Source: Cognatiyoonia koreensis
Lineage (GTDB): Bacteria; Pseudomonadota; Alphaproteobacteria; Rhodobacterales; Rhodobacteraceae
DNA length: 64,000 nucleotides
Direction: 5' to 3'
NCBI RefSeq assembly: GCF_900109295.1
Contig: NZ_FOIZ01000001.1
Span: 124,001 to 188,000 of the forward strand
Positions 18,529-26,818 of the stretch are shown piece by piece. Both the position numbers and the translations under genes were made by a program. The stretch's first letter is position 1. Every line of letters starts with the position of its first letter. The notes beneath the pieces were generated by a model. The model did not search any database. It worked only from the letters and a program-made list of their open reading frames with translations, and was not told where the DNA came from.

Positions 18529-19776
18529 CTATTGCAGGAAGCCCTGTTCTTTTGCGGCGGTCGTATAGGCCGCCTCGACGTCAGCGAGCGCCTGCTCTGC
18601 GGATTCCTGACCCTGCAGGTACTCGGCAAGGTTGTCGCCAAGGGCTGTGTGCAGCAGACCCATGTAAGGCAGCATCGGATACGGCTGCGCACCAGAGGCA
18701 ACCGTGGCAAGTACGCCTTCGTTTACCGGCTGTGGCTGGTAACCCTCCATCAGCCACACGGCCTGACCCATGGTCTCGTCGTTCAGCAAGGCAGGGGATG
18801 TGGCATGTGCAAGGGCCTGGAAGGTGGCAGCGGCTTCTTCGTCGCTGATGTTCTTGGCCACTGTCCAGCCATCCCACCACAGGGTGGATGCAGGCACGCC
18901 GCTGTCACCAACGGTCAGCGGACCACCCGCGACAGTGTTGGAATAAACGACCTCTTCAGATCCTTCCTCGTCCATCAGAACACCCGTCCGGCTGCCCCAC
19001 ATGTTCATCAGGGCGACATTGCCGGCTTCCCATTCCGCGCTGGTGGCGTTGGAATCATGGGTCAGATAGTCGGGATTCATGTATTCGGTCAGCGCCTTCA
19101 TCGTCTCCAGCGCCATAATGCCCTTCTCGTTGTTGATCGAGACATTGGCCGTGCCGGGCTCAAAGAACGCGCCACCCGCACCCAGATACATGTTTACGAA
19201 TTCCTCGGCGAGGTTCCAGCCAGCGGCATAGGCACCGCCGACAGGGTATTCCATGATGCCCTCGGCGCGGATCTTTTCAGCGGCTTCCAGCACCTCTTCA
19301 TAGGACGTGGGGACATCCATGCCGATCTGTTCCAGCACGTCCTTGCGGTACACCAGATGCTGCGCGTTCGCCATAAAGGCGACGGCCATGACCTTGCCGT
19401 CAATGGTGATCAACTGGCGGGGCGGGATGTCCTGCCCGTATTGCGCGACCAGATCATCCAGCGGACGAATGACGTCCTCGTTGATCAGCGCGACGATGGA
19501 CGAATTGGCGATGATGGCCGAGGTGTACTCAGCCGGATTGCCGGTCATACCAGCCACGTTCAGGGTCTGGTGGTCGGCGGTCAGGTTGGTCTCGGCCTCG
19601 ATGCCCTCAGCGCAGGCAAGGGCGGCAGCGCCGACCGACTGGATCGCAGGGAATTCGTTGCCGATGATGCTGATGCGGCCTTCCGTGACAGAGCAGCCGT
19701 GCCCGTCCGCCATGACAGCTGTTCCGGAAATCGCGGCGATCGCCGTCCCAAGAAGGGCTGTTTTTAACATGTTCAT
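18529..19776 (-). CDS. ABC transporter substrate-binding protein (family 1, sugar type)
   Basis: The 415-residue periplasmic binding protein has a Sec signal peptide (MNMLKTALLGTAIAAISGTAVMADG, cleavage near residue 24). The body follows the family 1 extracellular solute-binding fold (ISIIGNEFPAIQSV ..., GMTGNPAEYTSAIIANSS, WWDGWTVAKNISDEEAA). ATG 19776 has the ribosome site GGGAGG at the right distance. It is first in the minus-strand operon and is the most highly placed gene below a LacI-type palindrome at 19883-19898. The ligand is not deducible; the family takes sugars, polyols and their conjugates. Confidence 0.93.
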   Translation of the reverse strand: MNMLKTALLGTAIAAISGTAVMADGHGCSVTEGRISIIGNEFPAIQSVGAAALACAEGIEAETNLTADHQTLNVAGMTGNPAEYTSAIIANSSIVALINEDVIRPLDDLVAQYGQDIPPRQLITIDGKVMAVAFMANAQHLVYRKDVLEQIGMDVPTSYEEVLEAAEKIRAEGIMEYPVGGAYAAGWNLAEEFVNMYLGAGGAFFEPGTANVSINNEKGIMALETMKALTEYMNPDYLTHDSNATSAEWEAGNVALMNMWGSRTGVLMDEEGSEEVVYSNTVAGGPLTVGDSGVPASTLWWDGWTVAKNISDEEAAATFQALAHATSPALLNDETMGQAVWLMEGYQPQPVNEGVLATVASGAQPYPMLPYMGLLHTALGDNLAEYLQGQESAEQALADVEAAYTTAAKEQGFLQ

Positions 19777-19882
19777 TTTCAAGAACCTCCCAGTTCTAAC
19801 TTTGCCGCTATTGCGCAGCATATTTTGGGCAGCGCGATGGCTGCGAGTGATACCTGCAGGCACCCGCGAATCGCGAAAGCCC

Positions 19883-19898
19883 TTGCATACGATTGCAA
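19883..19898. promoter_or_regulatory. LacI-type operator, copy 1
   Basis: The 16-bp palindrome TTGCATACGATTGCAA has perfect 5-bp arms and a central CG step, the hallmark of LacI-family operators. It lies 107 bp upstream of the binding-protein ATG on the minus strand. It is the end of a 34-bp element (19865-19898) that recurs at 19988-20021. The likely regulator is the LacI protein at 23180-24193. Confidence 0.75.
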
Positions 19899-20005
19899 TT
19901 TAACCGCCTTTCGGTGCGTTTAGGCAAGAAAGAATATGTCGCTCCACGGCCAAATCGCGTTTTATTATTTGAGGTCTTGCCAGAAAGCGCGAATCCCGTA
20001 AGAGT

Positions 20006-20021
20006 TTGCATGCGTATGCAA
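20006..20021. promoter_or_regulatory. LacI-type operator, copy 2
   Basis: The palindrome TTGCATGCGTATGCAA has perfect 6-bp arms (TTGCAT and ATGCAA) and a central CG step. It ends 14 bp before the ATG of the ABC ATPase gene, overlapping its leader, which fits direct repression. The centres of the two palindromes are 123 bp apart. Confidence 0.78.
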
Positions 20022-20035
20022 TCCTTGGGGGCGTT

Positions 20036-21082
20036 ATGGCCGAAATCCAGTTGAAAAACGTGACCAAACGCTGGGGTTCGTTTGTGGGCGTCCATGATTT
20101 CAACCTCACTATCGCAGATCAAGAGTTTCTCGTGCTGCTTGGCCCATCGGGCTGTGGCAAGACCACGACGATGCGCATGATCGCAGGGCTTGAAGACGCG
20201 TCCGGCGGCGACATTCTGGTCGATGGCAAACGGATCAACGATCTCGACCCAAAGGATCGGGATGTGGCGATGGTGTTCCAATCCTACGCGCTTTATCCGA
20301 ACATGAACGTCTACGAAAACATCCGCTTTCCGCTCAAGGTGCGCAAGGTGGCGGGCGATCATGACGCGATGGTCAAACGGGCCAGCGCAATGGTGGAACT
20401 TGACGATTTCCTGCATCGCAAGCCTGCCGAATTGTCCGGCGGCCAGCGCCAGCGGGTTGCGCTTGCGCGCGCTGTTGTGCGTGAACCGAATGTCTTTTTG
20501 ATGGACGAACCCCTGTCCAACCTCGATGCAAAACTGCGGGTCTCAACACGGGCGCAGATCAAGAACCTCAGCCACGAACTCAAGACCACGACGATCTACG
20601 TTACGCACGACCAGATCGAGGCAATGACACTGGCCGACCGCGTGGTCGTCATGAATCAGGGCATGGTGCAGCAGGTGGGCAGCCCCACCGAAATCTATGA
20701 CCGGCCCGCCAATACATTCGTGGCCGGTTTCATCGGCTCGCCCGCGATGAACCTCATGGACGGAACGATCAGCAACGGCACCTTTACTGCCGACAAGGTG
20801 TCGATCAGCGGCTTGCCTACAGAAGTATCAGGGCCGATCACGCTTGGGTTCAGGGCAGAGGACGCGACCGTCGTCACCGGCGAAAGCAACGCCAATTCCA
20901 AGGTCTATTCACTGGAACTGCTAGGCGAAGCGACGATGGTGACGATGCGTGCAGGCGGAACCATCCTGTCGGTGAAATCCAGCAAGGACTACCGTGTCGA
21001 GATTGGTGATCCTGTCTCGGCGGCGATCCCTGCCAACATCTGCCACCTCTTTGACAAGGACAGCGGAGAGCGCCTGTTATGA
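20036..21082 (+). CDS. Sugar-type ABC transporter ATPase (MalK/UgpC-like)
   Basis: The 348-residue ATPase has Walker [11 protein letters not shown], signature [14 protein letters not shown], Walker [13 protein letters not shown] and the H-loop VTHDQIEAM, followed by a C-terminal regulatory TOBE-like domain of about 110 residues. The start is ATG 20036 ([15 protein letters not shown]) after TTGGGGGCG; an in-frame TTG at 20006 falls inside the operator and is rejected. It energises the permease pair encoded on the other strand and overlaps the next gene by four bases. Confidence 0.95.
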   Translation: MAEIQLKNVTKRWGSFVGVHDFNLTIADQEFLVLLGPSGCGKTTTMRMIAGLEDASGGDILVDGKRINDLDPKDRDVAMVFQSYALYPNMNVYENIRFPLKVRKVAGDHDAMVKRASAMVELDDFLHRKPAELSGGQRQRVALARAVVREPNVFLMDEPLSNLDAKLRVSTRAQIKNLSHELKTTTIYVTHDQIEAMTLADRVVVMNQGMVQQVGSPTEIYDRPANTFVAGFIGSPAMNLMDGTISNGTFTADKVSISGLPTEVSGPITLGFRAEDATVVTGESNANSKVYSLELLGEATMVTMRAGGTILSVKSSKDYRVEIGDPVSAAIPANICHLFDKDSGERLL

Positions 21083-22407
21083 CCATTCGCCACCTGAAAA
21101 CCGCCCGCTCCGCAGAGGCGCGCGCCGAAGATGATGCCAAGGTCCGCGCCATCGTCGAAGAAGGTCTGAAAGACATCGAAACGCGCGGTGACGCCGCCGT
21201 GCGCGACATGTCCGAAAAATTCGACAAGTATACACCGCCGTCCTACCGGCTGACGGACTCTGAAATCGAAGCGCTCATGGCGAAAGTGTCCGATCAGGAC
21301 ATGGCGGATCTGAAATTCGCCCAGGAACAGGTACGCAACTTCGCGCAGGCGCAGCGCGACTCCATGCTGGATATCGAGGTTGAAACGATGCCCGGCGTGA
21401 TCCTCGGTCACAAGAATATCCCGGTGCAATCTGTGGGTTGCTACGTGCCTGCCGGGAAATTCCCGATGGTCGCATCCGCGCATATGTCCGTCGCGACAGC
21501 TTCGGTCGCCAAGGTGCCGCGCATCATCGCCTGCACACCACCGTTTCAGGGTGAACCGAACCCCGCCGTGATCGCCGCAATGCATCTGGGCGGGGCGCAT
21601 GAAATCTATGTGCTGGGTGGCATTCAGGCCATCGGGGCCATGGCGCTTGGTACCGAAACCATCGACCCGGTGCATATGCTGGTCGGGCCTGGCAACGCTT
21701 TCGTCGCCGAAGCCAAGCGGCAGCTGTTCGGGCGCGTCGGCATCGACCTTTTCGCCGGTCCTACGGAAACCATGGTCATCGCAGATGACACGGTCGACGG
21801 AGAGTTGTGCGCGACCGACCTGCTCGGTCAGGCCGAACACGGCTACAACTCGCCAGCCGTGCTGCTGACGAATTCTGAAAAGCTCGCCAAGGATACGCTG
21901 TCGGAAATTGACCGGATCCTGAAAATCCTGCCCACCGCCGAAACCGCCCGCACCTCTTGGGAGGAATTCGGCGAAGTGATCCTGTGCGACACCTACGACG
22001 AAATGCTGCAAGTCGCGGATGACATCGCGTCCGAACACGTGCAGGTGATGACCGACCGTGACGACTGGTTCCTCGACAAGATGACCTGCTATGGCGCGCT
22101 CTTTCTCGGGGCGCGCACAAATGTGGCCAACGGCGACAAGGTGATCGGCACGAACCACACGTTGCCGACCAAAAAGGCGGGGCGTTATACCGGCGGGCTT
22201 TGGGTAGGCAAGTATCTGAAAACGCATAGTTATCAGAAAATTACAACCGACGCGGCGGCCGCCGAGATCGGGGCCTATGGATCACGGCTTTGCATGCTCG
22301 AAGGCTTTGTGGGCCACGCCGAGCAATGCAATATCCGCGTGCGCCGCTATGGCGGGATCAATGTGCCCTACGGCGAAGGCGCGCCTTACAAGACAGCAGC
22401 GGAATAG
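21079..22407 (+). CDS. Histidinol-dehydrogenase-family enzyme, probable sulfopropanediol dehydrogenase (HpsN-like)
   Basis: The 442-residue protein is a HisD paralogue. HisD enzymes oxidise an alcohol to an acid in two NAD-dependent steps using zinc. All expected residues are present: zinc ligands Gln251, His254, Asp353 and His413 and the catalytic pair Glu319-His320. The segment [26 protein letters not shown] matches what I recall of HpsN, the 2,3-dihydroxypropanesulfonate 3-dehydrogenase, better than biosynthetic HisD. There are no other histidine genes nearby, and it sits between a sugar-type ATPase (4-bp overlap) and an SDR, so it is catabolic. HpsN loci I know use TRAP transporters and the sulfolactate genes are not here, so a different C3-polyol-like substrate is possible. 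Confidence 0.85.
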   Translation: MTIRHLKTARSAEARAEDDAKVRAIVEEGLKDIETRGDAAVRDMSEKFDKYTPPSYRLTDSEIEALMAKVSDQDMADLKFAQEQVRNFAQAQRDSMLDIEVETMPGVILGHKNIPVQSVGCYVPAGKFPMVASAHMSVATASVAKVPRIIACTPPFQGEPNPAVIAAMHLGGAHEIYVLGGIQAIGAMALGTETIDPVHMLVGPGNAFVAEAKRQLFGRVGIDLFAGPTETMVIADDTVDGELCATDLLGQAEHGYNSPAVLLTNSEKLAKDTLSEIDRILKILPTAETARTSWEEFGEVILCDTYDEMLQVADDIASEHVQVMTDRDDWFLDKMTCYGALFLGARTNVANGDKVIGTNHTLPTKKAGRYTGGLWVGKYLKTHSYQKITTDAAAAEIGAYGSRLCMLEGFVGHAEQCNIRVRRYGGINVPYGEGAPYKTAAE

Positions 22408-22415
22408 GGCATGCG

Positions 22416-23180
22416 ATGACCCTTCCGGCCACGCCTTCCTTCCGGCTCGATGGGAAACGCGCGCTTGTCGCGGGGGCGTCCTCGGGGATCGGGCTGGCCT
22501 GCGCTGTGGCACTGGGTGAAGCAGGGGCTGACGTGACGCTTGCTGCGCGATCTGCCGACAAGCTCAACGCGGTGGTGGATGAAATGACTGCCGCAGGCAT
22601 GACAGCCCGCGCGCTGCCACTTGATGTCGCCGATGTCCCGGCAATGCAAACGACAGTCGCCGAAACCGGCCCCTATGGAGTGCTCGTCAATTCTGCCGGA
22701 CTGGCGATTCACACGCCCGCAATCGAAACAGCCGAAGCGGATTTCGATGCGGTCAGTGCGGTCAACCTCAAGGGGGCCTATTTCCTGACCGTCGCCGTGG
22801 CCAAAGGGCTGATCGCTGCTGGCAAACCCGGCAGCCTGATCAACGTCACCTCGCAAATGGCCCACGTGGGGGGAATCGACCGTGCTGTCTATTGCGGCAC
22901 CAAGCACGGCGTCGAAGGGTTCACCAAGGCCTTCGCAATCGAATGGGGCCAGCACGGCATCCGCGTCAACACGATCTGCCCGACCTTCATCAGAACACCA
23001 CTCACGGAACAGACGTTTGAACGGCCCGAACGGGTCAAATGGCTGTTGGACAAGATCAAGCTCGGCCGCATCGGTGACGTCAGCGATATCATGGGGCCGG
23101 TGGTCTATCTGGCCTCCGACGCTGCAGCGCTGATGACGGGGACGCACATGCTGATCGACGGCGGCTGGACGGCAGACTGA
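22416..23180 (+). CDS. Short-chain dehydrogenase/reductase (SDR)
   Basis: This 254-residue classical SDR has the nucleotide-binding AGASSGIGLACAVALG, the NSAG motif, the catalytic Ser in NVTSQMAHVGG and YCGTK (YxxxK), and ends with the common TGTHMLIDGGWTAD. It is likely an NAD(P)-dependent alcohol dehydrogenase acting on the same substrate as its neighbours; in the DHPS pathway an SDR (HpsO) inverts the C2 alcohol together with a second dehydrogenase. The start is ATG 22416, 8 bp after the HisD-like gene; an ATG at 22411 leads to an immediate stop. It shares one base with the LacI gene. Confidence 0.92.
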   Translation: MTLPATPSFRLDGKRALVAGASSGIGLACAVALGEAGADVTLAARSADKLNAVVDEMTAAGMTARALPLDVADVPAMQTTVAETGPYGVLVNSAGLAIHTPAIETAEADFDAVSAVNLKGAYFLTVAVAKGLIAAGKPGSLINVTSQMAHVGGIDRAVYCGTKHGVEGFTKAFAIEWGQHGIRVNTICPTFIRTPLTEQTFERPERVKWLLDKIKLGRIGDVSDIMGPVVYLASDAAALMTGTHMLIDGGWTAD

Positions 23181-24193
23181 TGGCAAGCGAACGGATCACA
23201 TCGCTGCAGGTCGCGGAACGTGCCGGCGTCAGCCAATCGGCGGTCAGCCGGGTCTTTACGCCCGGCGCATCGGCCAGTCCCAAGACAATCGAAAAGGTGA
23301 AAAAAGCGGCGGCAGAGCTCGGGTATCGCCCGAACATGATGGCGCGCGCGATGATCACAGGCAAAAGCCGGATCATCGGGCTGATCGTCGCCTACCTCGA
23401 CAACCAGTTCTATCCGGTCGCACTCGAACGGCTGTCCAACGCGCTGCAATCGCAAGGCTATCACATCCTTGTCTTCACGGTCACGAACGACGCCGCGCAG
23501 GTCGCCGGTGTGCTGCAGGACCTGCTCGATTATCAGGTCGACGGGATCATCACTGCCTCGGTCGGCATGAACGGCGACCTGACCGCGCGGTGCGAGGCGG
23601 CGGGCATCCCCGTGGTGATGTTCAATAGGGGGCAGGACGATACGGCGATTTCGGCGGTGACCTCGGCCAACACGGCGGGCGGGCGCAAGGTGGCGCAACA
23701 CCTGCTGGATTGCGGCTATCAGCGCATCGCCCACATCAGCGGCTGGGAAGGATCATCCACAGGACGGGACCGCAACGCAGGGTTCGTCGCGGGACTTCAG
23801 GCGGCTGGGGCAACGCTGCACGACATGATCGACGGGAAATACGACAGGGACACAGCGGCCGCGGCCGCCCGCCAGATGATGGACGCGGCAACACCGCCGG
23901 ATGCGATCTTTGTCGGAAACGATCACATGGCCTTTGCGGTGATGGACACGCTGCGCAGCGAAATCGGCTGCAGCGTGCCCGATGATGTGGCGATCGTGGG
24001 CTATGACGATGTGCCGCTTGCTGCATGGGCGGCCTACGACCTGACAACTGTGCGGCAACCGGTGAACCAGATGGTCAAGGCAACGGTGGACCAGTTGCTT
24101 GCCCAGATTGACGACGCAGGTGTCGCCGCGCGCAAGATCGAAATTGATGGCCCGCTGATCCAGCGCGGCACGACCAAAGGACAACGCACATGA
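23180..24193 (+). CDS. LacI-family transcriptional regulator
   Basis: The 337-residue protein has an N-terminal LacI helix-turn-helix (ITSLQVAERAGVSQSAVSRVF) and hinge region (KKAAAELGYRPNMMARAM), then a periplasmic-binding-protein-like effector domain from about residue 60 (SRIIGLIVAYLDNQFYPVALE) to the end (YDDVPLAAWAAYDLTTVRQP). It is embedded in the plus-strand operon, overlapping both neighbours, and is the obvious candidate to bind the two CG-centred palindromes at 19883 and 20006. The usual mode would be repression relieved by the transported substrate or an early metabolite. Confidence 0.93.
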   Translation: MASERITSLQVAERAGVSQSAVSRVFTPGASASPKTIEKVKKAAAELGYRPNMMARAMITGKSRIIGLIVAYLDNQFYPVALERLSNALQSQGYHILVFTVTNDAAQVAGVLQDLLDYQVDGIITASVGMNGDLTARCEAAGIPVVMFNRGQDDTAISAVTSANTAGGRKVAQHLLDCGYQRIAHISGWEGSSTGRDRNAGFVAGLQAAGATLHDMIDGKYDRDTAAAAARQMMDAATPPDAIFVGNDHMAFAVMDTLRSEIGCSVPDDVAIVGYDDVPLAAWAAYDLTTVRQPVNQMVKATVDQLLAQIDDAGVAARKIEIDGPLIQRGTTKGQRT

Positions 24194-25158
24194 AGGGTTT
24201 CAATCCCAAATGGAAAGACTTTCCCGACTATATCATCGGGATCACCAAGGAAATCTGGGAAGACCGCGGCGTCGGCACATTGAACCACTACTATGCGCCC
24301 GACATCCCGGTGCGCTCACCCATGGGCGTGCAGCAAGGCAATCAGGCGGTGATCGCCTCGACCATGGCCACGATAAACGAATTCCCTGACCGCGAATTGC
24401 TGGGCGAGGATGTAATCTGGTCAGGCAACGAAGACGAAGGCTTCCTGTCCTCCCACCGCCTGCTGACCAAAGCGACGCACAGCCGGGACGGGCAGTTCGG
24501 GCCTGCGACAGGCAAGAAATGGACCGTGCGCGTGATCGCGGATTGCGCGGCAAAAGATGATGTCATCTACGACGAATGGCTGATCCGCGACTACGGCGGG
24601 ATCGTGCGGCAACTCGGGATGGACCCGGCCAGCTATGCCGCCAGCCTGATCGAGGCCGAAGGTGGTCCGGGCAACGCCAAACCCGTCTTCACGCCGAAAA
24701 TGGACGTGCGGGGCGATTACAAAGGCACCGGCAATGACAACGACTGGGGGCAGGAATACGCAGACGTGCTGACCCGGATCATGGCCAAGGACTTCAACGT
24801 CATCGCCGAGGAATTCGACCGCGCTGTCATCGGTGAATACGCGGGGGCCAAGACAAGCATCGGGCGCGAGGGCTGTCTGGAATTCTGGGTCGGGCTGCGG
24901 TCGTCCTTTCCGAATGCGGACTTCAAGATCCATCACCAGATCGGGATGGATGGCGACATGCTCTCGCCGCGCGCCGCAATCCGCTGGTCGCTCGACGGAC
25001 TGCACGAAGGCTGGGGTAGTTTTGGCAAACCCACCGGCGCACCAGTCCATGTGATGGGCATGTGCCATGCCGAGTTCGGGCCATGGGGGCTGCGGCGTGA
25101 ATTCGCGCTGTATGATGAGATCGCGATCTGGAAGCAGATTTTGATGGCGCAGGGATGA
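24190..25158 (+). CDS. Double SnoaL-like protein B
   Basis: The 322-residue protein seems to consist of two SnoaL/NTF2-like domains, about residues 10-150 (GVGTLNHYYAPDIPVRSPMG ... KDDVIYDEWLIRDYGGIVRQLG) and 185-320 (FDRAVIGEYAGAKTSIGREG ... EFALYDEIAIWKQILMAQ). It overlaps the LacI gene by four bases (ATGA) and the next gene likewise, so it belongs to the catabolic operon. It has the same general build as the 15514-16536 protein on the other side of the locus, although direct similarity by eye is low. The role is unknown; hydrolysis, dehydration or isomerisation of a pathway intermediate are possible. Confidence 0.82.
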   Translation: MKGFNPKWKDFPDYIIGITKEIWEDRGVGTLNHYYAPDIPVRSPMGVQQGNQAVIASTMATINEFPDRELLGEDVIWSGNEDEGFLSSHRLLTKATHSRDGQFGPATGKKWTVRVIADCAAKDDVIYDEWLIRDYGGIVRQLGMDPASYAASLIEAEGGPGNAKPVFTPKMDVRGDYKGTGNDNDWGQEYADVLTRIMAKDFNVIAEEFDRAVIGEYAGAKTSIGREGCLEFWVGLRSSFPNADFKIHHQIGMDGDMLSPRAAIRWSLDGLHEGWGSFGKPTGAPVHVMGMCHAEFGPWGLRREFALYDEIAIWKQILMAQG

Positions 25159-25679
25159 GACGCGTCATTGGCATTGCCTGCTGCGTGTTGATCCCGGCTG
25201 CGGGCCACGCGAATGATGCAAAGGTCGATATGACGGCCCTGCAGCAGATCGACGCGGCGGCCTTTGTGCCGGGGAATTGCAGGGTTTCCCTGTCGCAAGG
25301 GCCGATACTTATGTTTGAATGTGGAGAAGGCACAAACCCGGTCATTGGCGTTTTCGGCGGTACCACGTCAGACCCGCAGATTGAATTTGCAGTTTCGCCT
25401 GACATCGCGAAAAGGTGCGCCGATATGGGCAACTGCCTCGAGGGTCAGCCGTTCGCATACGGGGACTGGACCGGTGGGCGATACATCGTCGACGGAAAGT
25501 TTGGCTATAACACCCACATCATCCTTGTGTCCGGTGACGCGGTCGTCGAAATCACATCTCGTGACCTGGCTATTGATGTGTCGGTCCAGAACGCCGACAT
25601 CGCGATGAAACAAGTTGGGGCACTGCTGTTGTGCGAACCCTGGGGCGGGACAAGCCCGACCTGTCCAATGTCACAATGA
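25155..25679 (+). CDS. Exported hypothetical protein
   Basis: The 174-residue product begins MRRVIGIACCVLIPAAGHAND, a short signal peptide ending near residue 20. The mature domain holds six cysteines (GNCRV, FECGEG, RCADMGNC, LLCEPW, SPTCP), suggesting disulfides in the periplasm. It overlaps SnoaL protein B by four bases, so it is co-translated with the catabolic operon, but the sequence gives no enzymatic motif. It may be the last gene of that operon, since the following gap contains hairpin-forming repeats. Confidence 0.72.
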   Translation: MRRVIGIACCVLIPAAGHANDAKVDMTALQQIDAAAFVPGNCRVSLSQGPILMFECGEGTNPVIGVFGGTTSDPQIEFAVSPDIAKRCADMGNCLEGQPFAYGDWTGGRYIVDGKFGYNTHIILVSGDAVVEITSRDLAIDVSVQNADIAMKQVGALLLCEPWGGTSPTCPMSQ

Positions 25680-25700
25680 ATCCTGTCATGAACCCACACG

Positions 25701-25762
25701 TCCCGGACTTGATCCGGAACCTCGACCAGCCACAACCAAATGTCCCGGACCACCTCGGGGAC
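25701..25762. repeat. Palindromic intergenic repeats between two gene sets
   Basis: The gap between the exported hypothetical and the cupin gene contains TCCCGGACTTGATCCGG (arms CCGGA 25703-25707 and TCCGG 25713-25717) and a second inverted repeat GTCCC (25742-25746)/GGGAC (25758-25762). The first resembles a palindromic repeat that I have often seen scattered in alphaproteobacterial intergenic DNA. It may act as a weak terminator or mRNA-end stabiliser. Confidence 0.55.
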
Positions 25763-25776
25763 CGGAGCAAAACAAA

Positions 25777-26742
25777 ATGACCCCCGCTGAAATGGAATCC
25801 CGCATTGTCCGCTATGGTGATCTGCACCCGTGCAAGACGGCCTTTATCGACGCACATACACCGGGCAGCGATCAGAAGGAAAACTTCACGATCATCGGCG
25901 GCGGTGTCAGCGAAAGCCCCGACCAGCACGTGCATCTGGCCATTCCGCACGGTTTCAATATCGGCGCGGCGGGACAGCCGCCAAAGTGCCGCAACTCGCT
26001 TCACAGCCACCGCACAGCCGAGGTGTTCTTTGTCCTGAAAGGGCGTTGGCGGTTCTTTTGGGGCCGTTGGGGGAACGCGGGTGAGGTCGTTCTGGAAGAG
26101 GGTGACATCATCAATATCCCGACCGGCATCTTTCGCGGGTTTGAAAATATTGGCACTGATTACGGGATGATCATGGCGGTGCTTGGTGGTGATGATGCGG
26201 GTGGCGGCGTGATCTGGGCACCGCAGGTGATCGAGGATGCCGCCGGGCACGGGCTGGTGCTGGGCGAGAACGGAAAGCTTTACGACACAAAGAAAGGGCA
26301 GACGCTGCCCGATGGGCTAAAGCCGATGCCGCTTTTGACAGACGCTGAACTTGCAACCTTTCCCGAACCCACGTCGGCCGACGTCGTGCCGCATTACGTC
26401 GCCCGCTATTGGGATTTGATGGCGCTTGCCGACAAAAAACCCGTTACCGTGATCGGCGAACACGGGCGGCTGCGCGACAAGCCGGGGTTCGAGGTGGCAC
26501 TGATGAACCGCAACTCTGCTTCCGATGAAATGCACAGCCATCCATATCCGTCCGTGCTGATGCCGATGCGCGGACACTGGCGGGTCAGTTGGGACGGTGG
26601 CAGCGCCACGCTTGCGCCGGGTGATACGATGTCGGTGCCAGAGGGGCTGATGCACAACGCGGTGCCGTCCATGTCGGGCGAAGCATCGCTTTACCATGTC
26701 GTCGCCACGGGTGACCCGGCGGGCCTGACGTGGAAAGGTTAA
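25777..26742 (+). CDS. Double-cupin protein
   Basis: The 321-residue protein contains two cupin barrels. The first has HVHLAIPHGFNIG and HSHRTAEVFFVLKGRWRFFWG with the second motif GDIINIPTGIFRGFEN; the second has EMHSHPYPSVLMPMRGHWRVSW with GDTMSVPEGLMHNAV. The paired histidines and the downstream glutamate/histidine positions suit metal binding, as in bicupin dioxygenases and isomerases (gentisate dioxygenase has this overall build), but the reaction is unknown. ATG 25777 is chosen because it has a ribosome site (CCGGAGC) and begins the conserved part; the open frame to 25615 overlaps the preceding gene. Confidence 0.85.
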   Translation: MTPAEMESRIVRYGDLHPCKTAFIDAHTPGSDQKENFTIIGGGVSESPDQHVHLAIPHGFNIGAAGQPPKCRNSLHSHRTAEVFFVLKGRWRFFWGRWGNAGEVVLEEGDIINIPTGIFRGFENIGTDYGMIMAVLGGDDAGGGVIWAPQVIEDAAGHGLVLGENGKLYDTKKGQTLPDGLKPMPLLTDAELATFPEPTSADVVPHYVARYWDLMALADKKPVTVIGEHGRLRDKPGFEVALMNRNSASDEMHSHPYPSVLMPMRGHWRVSWDGGSATLAPGDTMSVPEGLMHNAVPSMSGEASLYHVVATGDPAGLTWKG

Positions 26743-26772
26743 TCGCGCAAACTGTGCAGCACGGTGTACGCC

Positions 26773-26795
26773 CTGTGCACAGGTTGTGCACGCAA
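26773..26795. promoter_or_regulatory. Candidate operator of the MetE-like gene
   Basis: The 76-bp gap before the MetE-like gene holds a perfect 10-bp palindrome CTGTGCACAG (26773-26782) and, one base later, a similar near-palindrome TTGTGCACGCAA (26784-26795). Two tandem TGTGCAC cores suggest binding by a dimeric regulator, for example of the GntR type. No cognate regulator lies next to it. Confidence 0.45.
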
Positions 26796-26818
26796 GTCAC
26801 CACCCGAAAGGAGCCGAA

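Larger units (their letters stand above)
19865..20021 (+). repeat. Pair of 34-bp direct repeats in the divergent promoter region
   Basis: Copy 1 is 19865-19898 and copy 2 is 19988-20021. Each starts with CGCGAATC, then (G or C)CG(A or T)AAG, then three variable bases, then the 16-bp palindrome, with identical spacing. The repeat unit is thus longer than the operator itself, so either a second protein-binding box lies next to the operator or the region arose by duplication. Confidence 0.7.

Noticed and set aside
21079..22407. Reading the HisD-family gene as histidine-biosynthetic histidinol dehydrogenase
   Set aside because: No histidine genes nearby, a sugar-ABC/SDR/LacI context, and substrate-region segments that recall HpsN.
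26743..26818. A SAM-type riboswitch before the MetE-like gene
   Set aside because: The gap is only 76 bp and consists of TGTGCAC palindromes; no riboswitch core is visible.
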